From NCBI GenBank assembly GCA_050084985.1, contig JBITNC010000002.1, forward strand, positions 28,024,001-28,088,000: 64,000 bases of DNA, in the 5' to 3' direction. The number at the start of each line of letters is the position of its first letter. The stretch's first letter is position 1. The notes below the pieces were generated by a model that saw only the letters and a list, made by a program, of their open reading frames with translations, ran no database searches and had not been told where the DNA came from. Both the position numbers and the translations under genes were made by a program. Source of the DNA: Nageia nagi. Lineage: Eukaryota; Pinophyta. Of this stretch, positions 11,801-23,153 are shown piece by piece.

Positions 11801-14800
11801 TCATTTCATTTATATCCATTGACAATATTTTCATCCAAATACATACTTTTTCAAGCATTTCAGCAGAAAATCCTTAGCCTCGGATGAGAGATGATCAGGA
11901 ATAGGTGGATGTGATTTTGTTGTCCCAATATGAAATAATGCTGCCACCTGCAAGGTATCACCATACCCACATAAGGGTTATAAAACAAAGGAAATAGGCA
12001 TGACTGTAATACATGCAAGTTTTTCACATAAAAAAGAATGGCCAAGGGCCAAAATAGATCAATAGACTGACTTTATATTAATATGTATTGACAATATAGC
12101 ACATAAGAAGTTCAAGAATATTGGCATATTTCATGTAATTTTTATGAAAACAAGAAGTAAGATCAGATTCAATATAGTCACATAAATACCATTTTTTTAA
12201 ATTAATTACAGAAAGACACTAACCTACATCGTATCATTTTATCAAAATATAAGCTCAAGATCAAAATTCATTTACATGGAATAAGATAGAAATTTATTTC
12301 ATCCAATAAAAAAAGTATATTTCAACCATTGAAATATCTTATCAAATTATGCTTTTTCTTTATCTATTGGAAGAAGAAAAAGAAAGTTTTGAAGACCTCC
12401 TGAAATTGTTGGCTCCATGGAGGTTTTCCAGTTGCCATTTCAATGACAGTGCAACCTACACTCCATATATCAGCAGACCTGAGCAAACATTAAAAAGTTA
12501 ATTAAATTACTAATTGTTTTTTAATCAACTAAAAAGAATAATAGTGAAAGCTCTAATATTTATTTTTAAAAGGAGGATTCACATATTATAAGCTTCTTTT
12601 GATAAATAATTTTAGAATTTACTGATTTCCTCGCAAAGATACAAACAGAAATTAAAATATTAAAACAAATTATTATGTTAAACAAAAAATGAGTATTGAG
12701 TATTGTTCAGAGCAATATAATAATGAGTATTGTTCAAAGCAATGTATGCTTTAGCAAGAACAAGACAGACCAGTAATGACTATTGTTCAAAGAAATATAA
12801 TAATAGTTCAACATTACGAAGAGAAAGACATGCAATCAAGAATAACACTCATTCCAGATCTATCCTAGCATAAAATGCATTTAAGCATTTAATCCAATGT
12901 TAAGAAAAGTCATGCCATAGCATCAAAATAAGAGTAAGCATTCGAATTCAAAATCAACACTCAACTAAACTCAATAAAATGCCCTTTGAAATTGCAAAGC
13001 ATGACCAGAATTTGCTACCCACAAAACCTTACAAGTTACAACTGACTAAAAGATAAGAAAGTCTGTTTCAAATAGTCAAATTAGATCGTATGAATGATGA
13101 CCAACAAGACCGACAAAGCCTTTGGACGCAAGTCAACCCAGGACGATGATGAAGACCCCTTCAAGGACCTCCCTGAGGTATCTGTTCACAAGGAAAGATA
13201 GCCCAAGTGCAAAAAGCGACCAAAAGAAACTGCAGTGGCACTCAAGGTCAATCACATTAGCATGATCTGTCCTCGCAGGAGCAGGAGGACCCGCACTCAG
13301 AACTAGGAATTAGCTCTAAGTTTTATTTCTCTTTTTATCAATAGTAGACTTCATGATATATAGGCTACCATAGCAATTGTAATTTTTTTGGCATTATGCC
13401 ACTATGAGCTGAAAAGACATATCTGGATGTTTGTTAAACAGTTTTGGGACCCTGTATAAAAAACCCTGTTTTACCCTTAATGCAAAAACAAAATGATGAC
13501 CAACAAGAGTATACCCAAGATATATTTCATTATTTAATCTGAGTTATCCTTAAGCAAGTATACAAGAGCGCTACAGTTAGACTAGATTATATGAAATAAT
13601 ATAAATGAGACTCTTTATCGTCTAAATAAACTTTAGGGAACAAACTCTGCAACTTTAGCAGAAAGTCTGACTAAACAATAGAAGACGTTTCCCAAATAGA
13701 AATCCAAACAAAGGTAGCATCAATTTGTTCAAGGAAGAAGACTAGCCAAAATTCAGTAAAAATCAATAGTTTTTCCATGTCTTATTCCGATTGTGCACGG
13801 CTCAGTGCTTGGAATCATGACCAATGGGAAAGACCGTCAGGAACAAGGAGGTGTCATATAAGCAGATACCACAAATTTAAAAATTGTGATAGAGAAGAAG
13901 TACGAGGTTGCAGGATCAAAACAATATGGAAGAGATAACGGAAAGATGAGTTAATTATAGTAGTCTTGCAAGATAAGTGGAAATGGAAACTTTTAGCACT
14001 CTCAATGAAAGTTAGAGTCAAACTACTTTCACTCACTAAATGAGAATGATAATTCAATTTACATAATAAAAATGCAGGCAAATGGAAAATTGGAATATAC
14101 TTATAAAGTTTTACTGAACTAAATTAATAGTTTGATTGCACCACAACTATTAGACAAACTTATACCAAGGGATATGTCAGGCTGCGTAAAGAAATAAGAG
14201 ACATACAAGCCATGCCCAGTTTGACGAATAACCTCAGGTGCCATCCAATACGGGGTCCCTTTCATTGATTTTGCCCCAGTGACTGTTGCCTGCAATGTGC
14301 AAAGCGATATCAACAATTCTTGAGGGAAAAAACATAAGTTCTAGAGGTCAGGTAGAGTTCTTCAATACCAGCTCAAGCACTTGCTTAGATGCACCAAAGT
14401 CTGCCAATTTAATGCATCCCTTGTTGTCTACAAGAATATTTGCCCCCTGAAATTCAAAGTTGGCATTGGCTATAAGAAACCAAAAGAAAATTGAAGTTGG
14501 ACTTTTTCACTTGTACGAAATTTTAATCAACTATGGTACCACAAATTGCAAGCAAAACACGATTATGCATACAAAAAGACAATATATATTTGTTCTTTAC
14601 AAAAGCACCCACATCCATATACAACTCCTGTTCACTCTCTTTCTTTACAAGATGACTGCATAGAGAACTAAGATCAAAACGATGCTTAGCTAGCCTTCCC
14701 TGCTTACTCATCTGTAGCTGTCCACTAAAACGTATTATCTACATTCAAATTGATTAGACACTGAATGGATTACCTTGATATCTCTGTGCATGATACCATT

Positions 14801-17800
14801 CTTATGAAGATATTCCAGTCCCTGCAGCAGTTGTTTTGTGTACATTCGAATAACCTAATCAATAAAATTATAGAACTGTTAGATAATGACTAAGCTATCC
14901 TTGCTTTCTTTGAAAGATTAGCTACCAAAAGTAAATTCTTACCGGTTCTGTGAAAGAGCCAAATTTGCCAAGCAAAGAAGAGATAGATCCACCAGGTACG
15001 AATTCCAAAAGGATATTCAAAGTATGCTCTTCTCTGGCTGTTCCTAAATATCGCTGGAAACAGAAATGTGCAAATGGATATTGTGATCAGAATTAAGTAA
15101 AGGTTTAGACAAGAAAGGAAATAAAAATAATATTTTCACAGTCAGAAGAACGAACCATACCACAATGTTTCTATGGGATAGGTTGCGAAGCAACTTAACC
15201 TCTTCCTCAAGCTCTCTGATATGAGCCTGAACATCACAAAGTATACAGGCATTAATTATAAGTATATGAGTAATTGTTGTTGGGGAACGGTACATAAAAA
15301 CTGTATATGTTTAAAAAATAAAGATAGAACGCTACAGAGCACCCATCGATTGGTGCATGAGATTGAAAAAAGGGCCAACCTCAAAAGCCAGTAAAAGCAT
15401 ACAACAAACAATCATAAAAGTTTAAAACAAAGACTCTTTTGGCTAGCATCTTCTTGCTGATTATAGAAGAGTGAACCATGAACATAGTATATTACAAGTT
15501 ACCATGGTCTTAGAAGCATAGTACTGAAAGTTGGATTCGGTCAATATATTGTTTGAGCTGGTACTTTAAAATTCATTCATTCGAAGAATATTTGGCAAGA
15601 AAGTCGCAAATTGAAAATGAAAAAAAAAATATTAAATTAATATAAAATGAATCATCAAATACCAATAATTTGGCAATCACTCTAAGATTATTCAGCATAT
15701 ATTTAGCAAAATTTGGATATTCTCAGAATATGCTATTTTTGTAGGATTTTATGTGATTAGTCGCTTTCATTGACCTGGTGAATATTTGACCACATAAACC
15801 AAATATTCATCAAATTTTGTAGCTATGCTTAGAGATAGAACTACTTCTAGTGCTGCCTTTCGTTAGTCTTGCCAAGCAGTAGAACAACTCCAAATAACCA
15901 TACACATATCACAACAGATGGATGGACAAAAGAAAAACAGATAGACTCAAAGCAAGTATATTTAGAAAGTCACTGAAAATCAAAGCATGACTAGTTTTAC
16001 TTAAAATCAGTAAGACAAAATCTTTTAAAGCAATGGGGCAGAGACCACTTCAAACCTCGACATGTGACAATAGTAGCAAACTGTAAACATCAGCAGACAA
16101 TTGAAACACACAATATAGGTAATTTACTAATTTACCATTTTTAGCAAACATCATAGTCCAATTGGTAAGAACTTTCTACATGGGAGCTCATGATTAAAGC
16201 TTTCCCAAATATGATTGTTTCTTAAAGGAACTTGTATTCCCTAAGCTTAGTTATGATATTGTTAAGTGCAAATAATTTCAAAATACCATTCAAAGAAATT
16301 ATTAGAGAACACGGATTGATTAAAAGTCCTCATATACAGCACACCCAAAAGCCCAACTTGTCTGCAAATTCACAGCTGAAAAGAACTGTCCAAAAAACTA
16401 ATATCACCCATGTTTCATGTCATTTATTTTTCATTAGGAGGGTCTTCACATTATTTCATAGGAAATGGCTCACTTGTTACAGAGCTCATTGATACAGGAA
16501 AATGGCTCACTTATTACAGAGCTCATTGATACAGGAATTAAAATTTGACACATTAATCTCAAAAATTTTAAGTTGATCTATTTACCACGTCCTTAATGTA
16601 ATACATCCAGTCACAAATGGTGTGCATAATTATTAACAGATACAAATTCCGTAATTAATATGGTTTATCACCGATAAATATTTAATGAGTTTATCTCTGG
16701 AGTGGTACACCTTATGGGAGTAAAAGATAAATGAGTAATCGCCTAACAAGGTGCAAGGAGAAACAGTTAAGAGTGTGAGGAAAACAATGGAGATAATGCC
16801 AAAGAACTGAGAATTATTTTTCCTGATTTGCATAATTATTAGCAGCCATAAATTGAACATATATAAAGGTTTTGCAATTAATATGGTATTTCACGGTTTA
16901 CCAACGATTCATGGGTTTACCCCTCCATGGCAGTAAAGATATATGAATAATTGCATAAAAAAGTGGAAGGAAAACTGTATCAGTTTTAGGAAGAAAACAA
17001 TGGCAAAAGGACTCAAAATTCAATTTCCTGATGTGAAAATTTAACTATGAGACAGAACACAACAGTCAGGGCATCAGTGATGACAATAGACAGTGAATCA
17101 AGAAACTGAATCTAATCTGCTCTTTAGAATGAGTGATCAGCAGTTCAAGTTGCATAAAAAGAGGTAAATTCACAAAGCCGAAGTAAAATACCTTAAGACC
17201 TCAATAATATATGTCAACACAACTCTTTCAGAAGCAACATCAAATGCCAACTATGGTCTTCTGAGGACTATGTAAGTTTTTAGGAAATCAACAAAATCAA
17301 ATGCAGTGAACCTATGAAGTTTCGATCTAATAAATTTAGTAACATAGTTTTGCAGTAAAATATATCCAGCAACATCACTATTCACAAAAGGACACATATA
17401 GACTCTAGATCATCAGGAAACCCTTTATTTTGAGTTAATTATATACCACTAAAATAATAAAACTTAAATAAAGAAGATTTATAATCCAAACAAGAAATTG
17501 CTATAGACTTCTAGAAACAATAAAAAAACATGAGAGAAATTGCTGGCTACTAACCTGAGCTTTCTCCTTTGATCCGTTGCTGGCAGCAATCAGCACCTGC
17601 ATAACAGTAGTTTTTGAGAGTTCTAGCACCAAAACAAAATCCAAATCACCTAGAAATTGCATCTTTATAAAAAATATAAAAAAACACCCAAAACCTGGGT
17701 TTTTAACACCCTAATAACCCAACAGAATTTACATAGGATTCCACTATAAATCTAAGGTTTCATAATAAAAATTAAGTAGACCAACTTACAATCATGTTCA

Positions 17801-18434
17801 CCAGTGACACCCTTTCACCTATTTAGTCAACAAATCACACCAGGATACTCAACTTCAAATGTTCAATGTCCCATTACAACGTTTTCACAGTTTCTGATAT
17901 AACAAGCCACTAGCAACCCACCATCCGACAGAGCTAAATCAATTTTTACACCAAAACGGAATGCTCGGGACTAAGAATTCACAAACTCAGTCTATAAAAC
18001 ACAAATCACTCGTTGCACCCTTTTAACTTGCCCAATCAAAAAACCACCAAAAACCCAACATACAACATCCTAGGCTTTTATCATTTTACAGAGTTCTCAA
18101 ACGAAAAACACCCAAAAAATAATAATAATAATAATAATCCAAACACCCATCACACCCTTTTCCACTCTAATTCAAAAAACAAAATCGCCCACAGAAAAAA
18201 ACCTACCTGTTTCACAGCCAAGAGCTCCCCTGAGTCAAGATTCATGCCCATGTAAACCCTCCCATAAGCCCCGCATCCAATCAGCTCCCCTTTCCTCCAC
18301 CTCACAGTGGGAGAACTATTCTCCTTCTCCATTTTATAATCAGATCGCCTCATACTAAACCCAAATCCTCCATTGTTGGCCTCCGAATTTCTGAACAGCA
18401 AAGACCGCCTTGCAGACCCATAATCCTCCTGCAT
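5878..18434 (-). CDS. NPK1-like: NPK1/ANP-type MAP kinase kinase kinase, 17 exons, 709 aa, complete
   Basis: Exons in order: 18434-18207, 17596-17555, 15226-15161, 15053-14943, 14854-14774, 14446-14369, 14289-14207, 12478-12397, 11947-11847, 8133-8094, 7999-7784, 7691-7642, 7388-7163, 6942-6706, 6612-6296, 6118-6057, 5987-5878. Every junction is GT-AG. They sum to 2130 nt: 709 codons plus stop, with no frame break. The start is the first ATG after an in-frame TGA at 18455-18453. The N-terminal kinase domain (about residues 48-310) has the Gly loop at 53-60, Lys75 in AVK, HRD with Asp174, DFG with Asp192, and GTPYWMAPE at 213-221. The C-terminal half has a DDDDD run followed by [13 protein letters not shown], and the coiled-coil [11 protein letters not shown] block that characterises NPK1/ANP kinases. 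Family knowledge: these kinases bind the NACK kinesin and drive a MAPK cascade (MKK6/NQK1, MPK4/NRK1) for phragmoplast expansion at cytokinesis; ANPs also act in oxidative stress signalling. Length is near tobacco NPK1 (about 690 aa). Confidence 0.96.
7784..7999 (-). other. MAPKKK exon 11 with four internal RSSA repeats
   Basis: This exon encodes residues 305-376, just after the kinase domain. After HPFV, the end of the catalytic fold, it holds four imperfect repeats built on RSSA/RSSS followed by a VKYQ-like tetrad. Their R residues are at exon positions 16, 31, 48 and 63, so the periods are 15, 17 and 15. From what I recall of angiosperm NPK1/ANP proteins this segment is different and not repetitive, so the repeat looks lineage-specific. 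Ser-rich basic repeats of this kind could be phosphorylation sites; that is inference. Confidence 0.8.
8094..9071. repeat. Tandem duplication that copied MAPKKK exon 10 into intron 9
   Basis: The unit at about 8094-8572 contains real exon 10 (8133-8094). A diverged second unit at about 8574-9071 starts with 'agttcacttgcactagtcct' at 8581, which matches the exon's 'agttcacttgcagtaggcct' at 8101. The copies are co-linear through 'ctcaact' (8327 and 8911), 'gtcagatcaaacaag' (8472 and 8974) and 'ggaacctaaat' (about 8505 and 9006), with indels. The copied exon keeps the splice acceptor and most codons. It lost the ctggag/gtttg donor junction, so it is probably a dead pseudo-exon. Confidence 0.88.
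10302..10795 (+). pseudogene. copia gag (UBN2-type) relic
   Basis: The frame has the copia Gag signature: [13 protein letters not shown], then after a TGA a block with [14 protein letters not shown], then LQQEE. A degenerate zinc knuckle at the end ([15 protein letters not shown]) has Glu where CX2CX4HX4C needs His. Gag of this type packages element RNA. It is not functional because of the stop and the lost His. Confidence 0.85.
10978..11098. repeat. Short tandem repeat in the copia relic
   Basis: Three copies of 'tattgtggcttgggcaatag' plus 'gagttgg' occur near 10979, 11017 and 11067. They sit where the copia protease region should start, so they scramble that reading frame. Confidence 0.85.
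13110..13491 (+). mobile_element. 5'-truncated LINE insertion in MAPKKK intron 7
   Basis: A 382 bp insert is flanked by a 17 bp target-site duplication 'aatgatgaccaacaaga' (13093-13109 and 13492-13508). It ends in an A-rich tail after 'gttttgggaccctgt' and 'ttttacccttaatg'. The upstream part keeps a GC-richer open stretch, perhaps the C-terminus of an element ORF. The same tail ends the LINE-like insert at 46.7 kb, so both belong to one non-LTR family. Orientation is antisense to the host gene. Confidence 0.85.
16140..16210 (+). mobile_element. Possible tRNA-derived SINE scar in intron 2
   Basis: The sequence TAGTCCAATTGG at 16154 matches an RNA polymerase III A box (TRGYNNARYNGG) with transitions. 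'tgattaaagc' about 35 bases later could be a mutated B box (GGTTCGAANC). No flanking duplication or tail was identified, so this is tentative. Confidence 0.28.
16463..17040. repeat. Two tandem duplications in MAPKKK intron 2
   Basis: A 36 bp unit 'aaatggctcacttgttacag' plus 'agctcattgatacagg' occurs twice (about 16463-16534). A separate diverged repeat of about 207 bp starts at 'gcataattattaacag' (16623) and again at 'gcataattattagcag' (16830), and runs to about 17040. Neither has coding content. Confidence 0.8.
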
Positions 18435-18471
18435 TTTAGGATTCCCTACTCCTCAAGGACTTTGAACTTCT

Positions 18472-18492
18472 TTAACCCTGCTTCTTGATCAT
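18472..18492 (-). promoter_or_regulatory. Short upstream ORF before the MAPKKK start
   Basis: On the minus strand an ATG at 18492 opens a six-codon frame (MIKKQG, stop at 18472), 38 bases before the main start codon. If the transcript begins upstream of it, it could lower translation of the kinase. The transcription start is not known. Confidence 0.5.
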
Positions 18493-18689
18493 GCTCAAAT
18501 GGGTATGTGAAAATCTGCACAACGCCTGCCTCCGCAGAAAAATCGCAGCCAAAAATGACGATTGCAGGACCTGAATTTGTCCGAAAATGTAGAAATAATT
18601 GGAATTTGAATGCGATCAATGTGGGGAAAAATCAAATGAAAAGAGATGAGAGAAAGGGGAGGCTTGGCATTTGAATGTTGTTTCTGCCG

Positions 18690-18730
18690 GAGGTAACGGT
18701 CACCTATTGGGGCCCTCTGCGCCGTTGGAT
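18690..18730 (-). promoter_or_regulatory. Two MSA-like (AACGG) motifs upstream of the MAPKKK gene
   Basis: About 260-295 bases upstream of the start codon lie two AACGG cores in opposite orientation: GGTAACGGTCA on the plus strand (core 18695-18699) and TCCAACGGC on the minus strand (core 18722-18726). The mitosis-specific activator consensus YCYAACGGYYA is bound by R1R2R3-Myb factors in G2/M genes. A pyrimidine-rich patch (minus strand, about 18635-18660) lies between these motifs and the start codon. This fits a cytokinesis kinase, but the function is inferred. Confidence 0.5.
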
Positions 18731-19060
18731 CCCAAATCCTAGGGACGAGATTCGTTCTATTACCTCGTGCTTGAGATTTGAAATAATTACCTGCACTTTG
18801 CGAAAGTTGTGGGGATTATTTTTGTTTGACTTTAATTGCAAATTAGTGGACTCCCAACGTGCGTATGTGTTTTTTTTAATATTTAATAGAAACTATTCAC
18901 TCTTAGTTGTTGTAGTATCTAAGGGTATTTCTTCATTTAAAGTTATTTCCATTTGTACTTAGTCTTTATTTATCATCATTTTTTTTCTTGTTTTAATTTT
19001 TATTATTATTTTTTTACATTAAGAATAATTATATAATTGAGTAAGTAGTTTTTATAATGA

Positions 19061-19510
19061 GAAAATTATTGAAATAACTCTAACAAATGTCTAATTTACT
19101 AAAATGATCATGATAATTTTGTATTTACAAAAATAGTTTTTGATTTTTGACCATCGTCACGTCACTCCTCTACCACAACACTAGCACCACTCCTCTAGCC
19201 ACCCCTTTGCGTCCCCTCCCTAAGGTGAAAATTACTATGGAAGCCTTCAATGATGACGAGGATGAAAAAAATCAATTTGCAAATTTGGCGTAGTCATCTT
19301 ATTTCCACCTTCTTGTGGTTGCCATCATAATTTTTCACGTCAAAGAGGGGAGGCTAAGGGAGAGCCATTTGGATGGTTGGAGAAGTGGTTGGTGGTGTTA
19401 TGTTGGAGGAGTGGTGGTGGTCAAAATTCAAAGGCCATTTTTGTAAATACAAAATTAGCACGGTCATTTTAGTAAATTAGACATTTGTCAAGGCTATTTC
19501 AATAATTTTC
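19061..19510. mobile_element. Foldback element with about 220 bp terminal inverted repeats
   Basis: The left end begins GAAAATTATTGAAATA and continues 'aaatgtctaatttactaaaatg' and 'attttgtatttacaaaaat'. The right end at 19510 is the reverse complement over the first 100 bases with few mismatches, and more loosely towards the centre (about 19285). The whole 450 bp can fold into one hairpin. The flanks 'tttttataatga' and 'ccttttatgatta' are similar but not a clean duplication. No transposase; a non-autonomous DNA transposon of Mutator/foldback type is the best guess. Confidence 0.82.
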
Positions 19511-20794
19511 CCTTTTATGATTACATGGTTTTATTTTTTTTTTCTTGCAAGAGAAAGATAGAATAAAAAAACATAAATATAGAATGTTAAAAGTTAATAT
19601 GATAATTTCAAATCTAAATAATTAAATGAATTTTGTATTTTAACTATAATAGTGGAATTCCAAAATAAAAATTTACGGGTAAACTAACTCTCATGCTGCA
19701 TTTTTTTTCTTCAATTTAACCAATTACATACATATCTCAATGCATTTCAATATCTTTTACAATTTTGTTAATAAAATGTAGGAAAATCTTTTTTTATATA
19801 AGGGGTAAAAAAGAAGGATTTTGCCACGATCCACAAGCTATTCAACAAAGGTTCATAAGATAATATCACATGTAGTCATTTGCCATCAATAACACCCTAC
19901 TTGTGGCCAAAACTACAAAGCATAAATACTACCATTTATTCAATCTATCCAAACTTCCTAGCTATAGCTTATTGGAAGTTAAAATGTATCCTAATCTATC
20001 AAATTTTATTTTTAAAAATAAGCCCACAAAGTGCTACTTCTTCATCAAAGTTGTGAGTATGTTGCAACCCAATCGCATCCTACATGCATCTTCATACCAA
20101 CCTTTGCAAACTAAAGAAACTAGCTCAATCAAATCACCATTTTAGGATCCCAATAGATCATACCCCACCTGCATCTTTGTACTAGCCTTTGTAGATTAAA
20201 GAAATGACATGCATGATTAGATTACCATTGTAGGATCCCACCAGATGTAATGTGCCCCTTGATCTCACTTGATCTAGCCCTATGCAAGCCTTATTGATGA
20301 CCCAAACAAAGGGAGATCTGATTAGAATAGATGAAAACCCAAGAAAAAATAATTGAACTGAAATTATATCAAGGAAAAGTTATATCCATGTATTAGAGCA
20401 AAAACAACAAGGTTATCATCATTATGATCAGTCGAAGAAAGTATGCCTCTTAGCTTCATAGATGGTCCCCAAACAACCCTTGTGCAAACCTCACAAAACA
20501 TCCCATAACTCTTCTAATCCATAATAGAAGGAGACATTATCATTACTCATTACCCTTAAATCGCATTCAACCAATAATCATAACTTACCATATCCTTCAA
20601 TCATGAATCCATTACATATATGTGCATCCAACTAGAGTTATTAACCTTCACCTATCATCTCTACAACCATCATGTGAAGTAGGGCTTAGGGGTTGCCTCA
20701 TGCATAAAATTGGATTATCAATTAGAACATTAAATGTATCTACTTGGAAGCTTATTCAAATAACACATCTCAACCATCTAAAAACCAATATAAT

Positions 20795-20843
20795 CAAATG
20801 GCTATGATTTATACATACATCAAAGAATCTTTAAAAGCATATT
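20795..20843 (+). pseudogene. PPR relic, part left of the gag-only element
   Basis: The last 16 codons before the element read GYDLYIHQRIFKSIF, a PPR motif. The frame continues after the element at 23475 without a shift. Upstream of about 20790 stops appear and no PPR sequence is recognisable. Confidence 0.65.
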
Positions 20844-21165
20844 TGTTCATGAACAAAGTTTCCAAAATAGCATAAAATCACCAAAGAGAGAGCTCAACGC
20901 ATTGAATAAGAGATAAAATCTGTAATAAGCCACTTCGAGGGGGCAACCTCCTTTGTAATAAGCCACTTCGAGGGGGCAACCTCCTTTACATCACATCAAT
21001 TACACAACAATAGACATCTTCAAATGATAATACCTCCTTAGTATATATAGGAGTCCAAGGGGTGCCACTACAATGAAAGGACACTAGCCGACATAACAAT
21101 AATAATGTAAGGAAATAATAATAACCATAGCCGACCTAACAATAATAATGTATAGGGACCTAACA
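20844..21165 (-). repeat. 3' LTR of gag-only element 1
   Basis: 322 bp LTR with a duplicated 35 bp unit 'gtaataagccacttcgaggg' plus 'ggcaacctcctt' and a TATA-like 'tatatatagg' in the plus reading. It is the downstream LTR of a minus-strand element. Confidence 0.93.
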
Positions 21166-21194
21166 TGCCCCTCTCCTTCAAAAAAATGTTGTCC

Positions 21195-22119
21195 TCAACA
21201 TTTTAGTAGTTCTGGATGCTTCTGTAGAAATTTCTCATCTTCCCATGTGGAATATTCCGCCATTGCCATATTTTTACTTTCAACCTTCCTTGCCATCCTG
21301 AAAGCCATCTCTAAGGATGTTGGTTCAAATAGATGCACCTCATGTTGAATTTTATCCTTTAAGATTCCCATAAAGAGATCCAACAATCTATCATCTGGTA
21401 TATCCTTCACTCTAAGACTCAACTTTTGAAATTGTTGAATGTGCTCCATCACTGAACCTTCTTGCCTTAGATTTATCAATTGAGTAAAGAAGGAATTATT
21501 CTTAACATCCTCATGGTAGGCTATCAGTTCCTCTGTAAAAATGGACCAAGATATAATAGAACCCTTTTTACGTTCACAAAGCCATTGGTACCATACAACC
21601 TGCTCAGGCTCTAGATACAAGGATGCAATAGTTACTTTTGTGATGCTGGTACTTGGTGTAGATCAAAAAAGTGCTCCATTTGAAATATCCAAGTGATGGG
21701 GTCCCTTCCATCAAACTTCCTCATGTCGATCTTGGGATTTGGATTCCCCTTGAGAACCATGCTTGATTACTTCCATCAGTAGAAGCATATCCTCCTGAAT
21801 TAGGCTTATTAATGAAGGGTTTATCTCCTTGAATAATATCATTATTTTCCTGATAACCCTGGGCCATATCAACATCTTTAGGAATCTTTCCCTCTGGGTT
21901 TTGTATGAGTTGAAAAATCTTTTCCATATATTGATCCATTTTAGTCGCCAACTCTTTTGTCAAATCCCTTTTTAATTCCTCCATATCACCCTTTTTTACA
22001 CACTCTTTAACCAATTCTTCCACTTGGGATATTCGAAAGAATATGTCTTCACTTTCTGCTATAGTCATGGATGAACCCTCTAGAGGTCTAGTTGGTGTAG
22101 CAATTTTTTTCGGTGGCAT
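21195..22119 (-). pseudogene. gypsy-type gag of element 1, two frameshifts
   Basis: The start codon at 22119 opens an N-terminal segment rich in charged heptads (VEELVKECVKKGDMEELKR). It is frame-shifted near 21760. The conserved retrotransposon gag core follows (KFDGRDPITWIFQME, then after a second shift near 21640 WYQWLCERK and FLQKHPELLKC). It ends at about 21193, right next to the polypurine tract. No zinc knuckle is present. Gag forms the particle; this copy cannot make it intact. Confidence 0.85.
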
Positions 22120-22139
22120 TTTGACTAAGTATTCTAGGG

Positions 22140-22375
22140 GGTCTCCCTATATACGCCAGGTACGTGGGAGCTCAATTCTGTGCTAGTGCTGTCTAATGCA
22201 CAACCGTTCGAAAAGGGCCCTTGCTAATATACTCGCGGTACATGAGGGAATCCTAAAGGACCTCTCTATATACCATGTACGTGCATGAGCATGATGGCCT
22301 CTCTATATACTCAAAGGTACGTGAGAGAATCCAACAGTGGCCTAAGCGATATACTGCGAGTACGTTGTAGGAGAC
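22140..22375. repeat. Five TATATAC-GGTACGTG leader repeats
   Basis: Between the primer site and gag of element 1 lie five short related units with spacing of roughly 35-80 bases. Each has (C)TATATAC, 5-8 bases, then a GTACGTG-like block. They are at about 22147, 22226, 22266, 22303 and 22349. They are absent from the internally deleted second copy, whose deletion removed this part. Function unknown. Confidence 0.8.
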
Positions 22376-23153
22376 CACAATTCCTCGGGATGCAGTGCTG
22401 GCAAAGTAACGACAGCTCCTATGTTTAAAGATGCCAGAACACATCTATAACTAAAAGACTCTTCTCTTTATTTTCTTTCCAATAGCTTATGATCACCCCA
22501 AATAGACCTTCCAATCAAAATATATGCAAATTTAAAGAAATAAATAAATAAATTGTACCTTTTTAAATCGTGATTTGGAGACTATTCTATTATCCAACCT
22601 TCCAACTGATGTAAATATGAAATTTCGGCCCTTTAGAGTCTGAAATTTATACCTATGGTAGCCTCAGATGTCTTCTTTTCAATGCCATAGATTTCGTCAA
22701 ATTCTGATAGTCCAAGAGGAAATGACTGCAATTTTCCAAGATGTGCTGATTTTTGGATTTTTTAGAAGAGTGAACTTGTACGAAGTGCCTTGTGTTACCT
22801 ATTTATTCTTAGACCTTGAAAATTGTAACAGATAAACTTCAATCTGTAACCTAACGAATCCAATAGGTTCACCTATTTTAGAGCTGTAAAACTTCAGATA
22901 TACCCTTTTTAGCTAGAACACCTGTTTCTGACCTGCTTTTGAGACTAGTCATAAACCTTAACTTCCCCTGAGTGTAACTCGAAAAATATAGCGAAGTAGA
23001 TGCTGAAATTTGAACTGTAACTTCTTCGGTATGTCTTCTAAAAACCCAATAAATTCAGAATCTAAATCCTCACGAAAAAAAATTGGTAGCGAAAATTCCA
23101 CGATGACTAGTTTTGAGCCTTGAAACCCTAGAATCGTCTGCTCTGGTACCAAA

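Larger units (their letters stand above)
18963..20843. other. Intergenic DNA between MAPKKK and PPR relics
   Basis: Apart from the foldback element at 19061-19510 no gene is seen. A diverged direct repeat of about 90 bp lies at about 20075-20150 and 20163-20240, each ending 'taggatccca'. Short AT-rich runs occur at 18980-19060 and 19520-19620. Confidence 0.55.

Noticed and set aside
18675-18962. 95-codon plus frame upstream of the MAPKKK gene
   Set aside because: Covers the divergent promoter region and has no family resemblance; open by chance.
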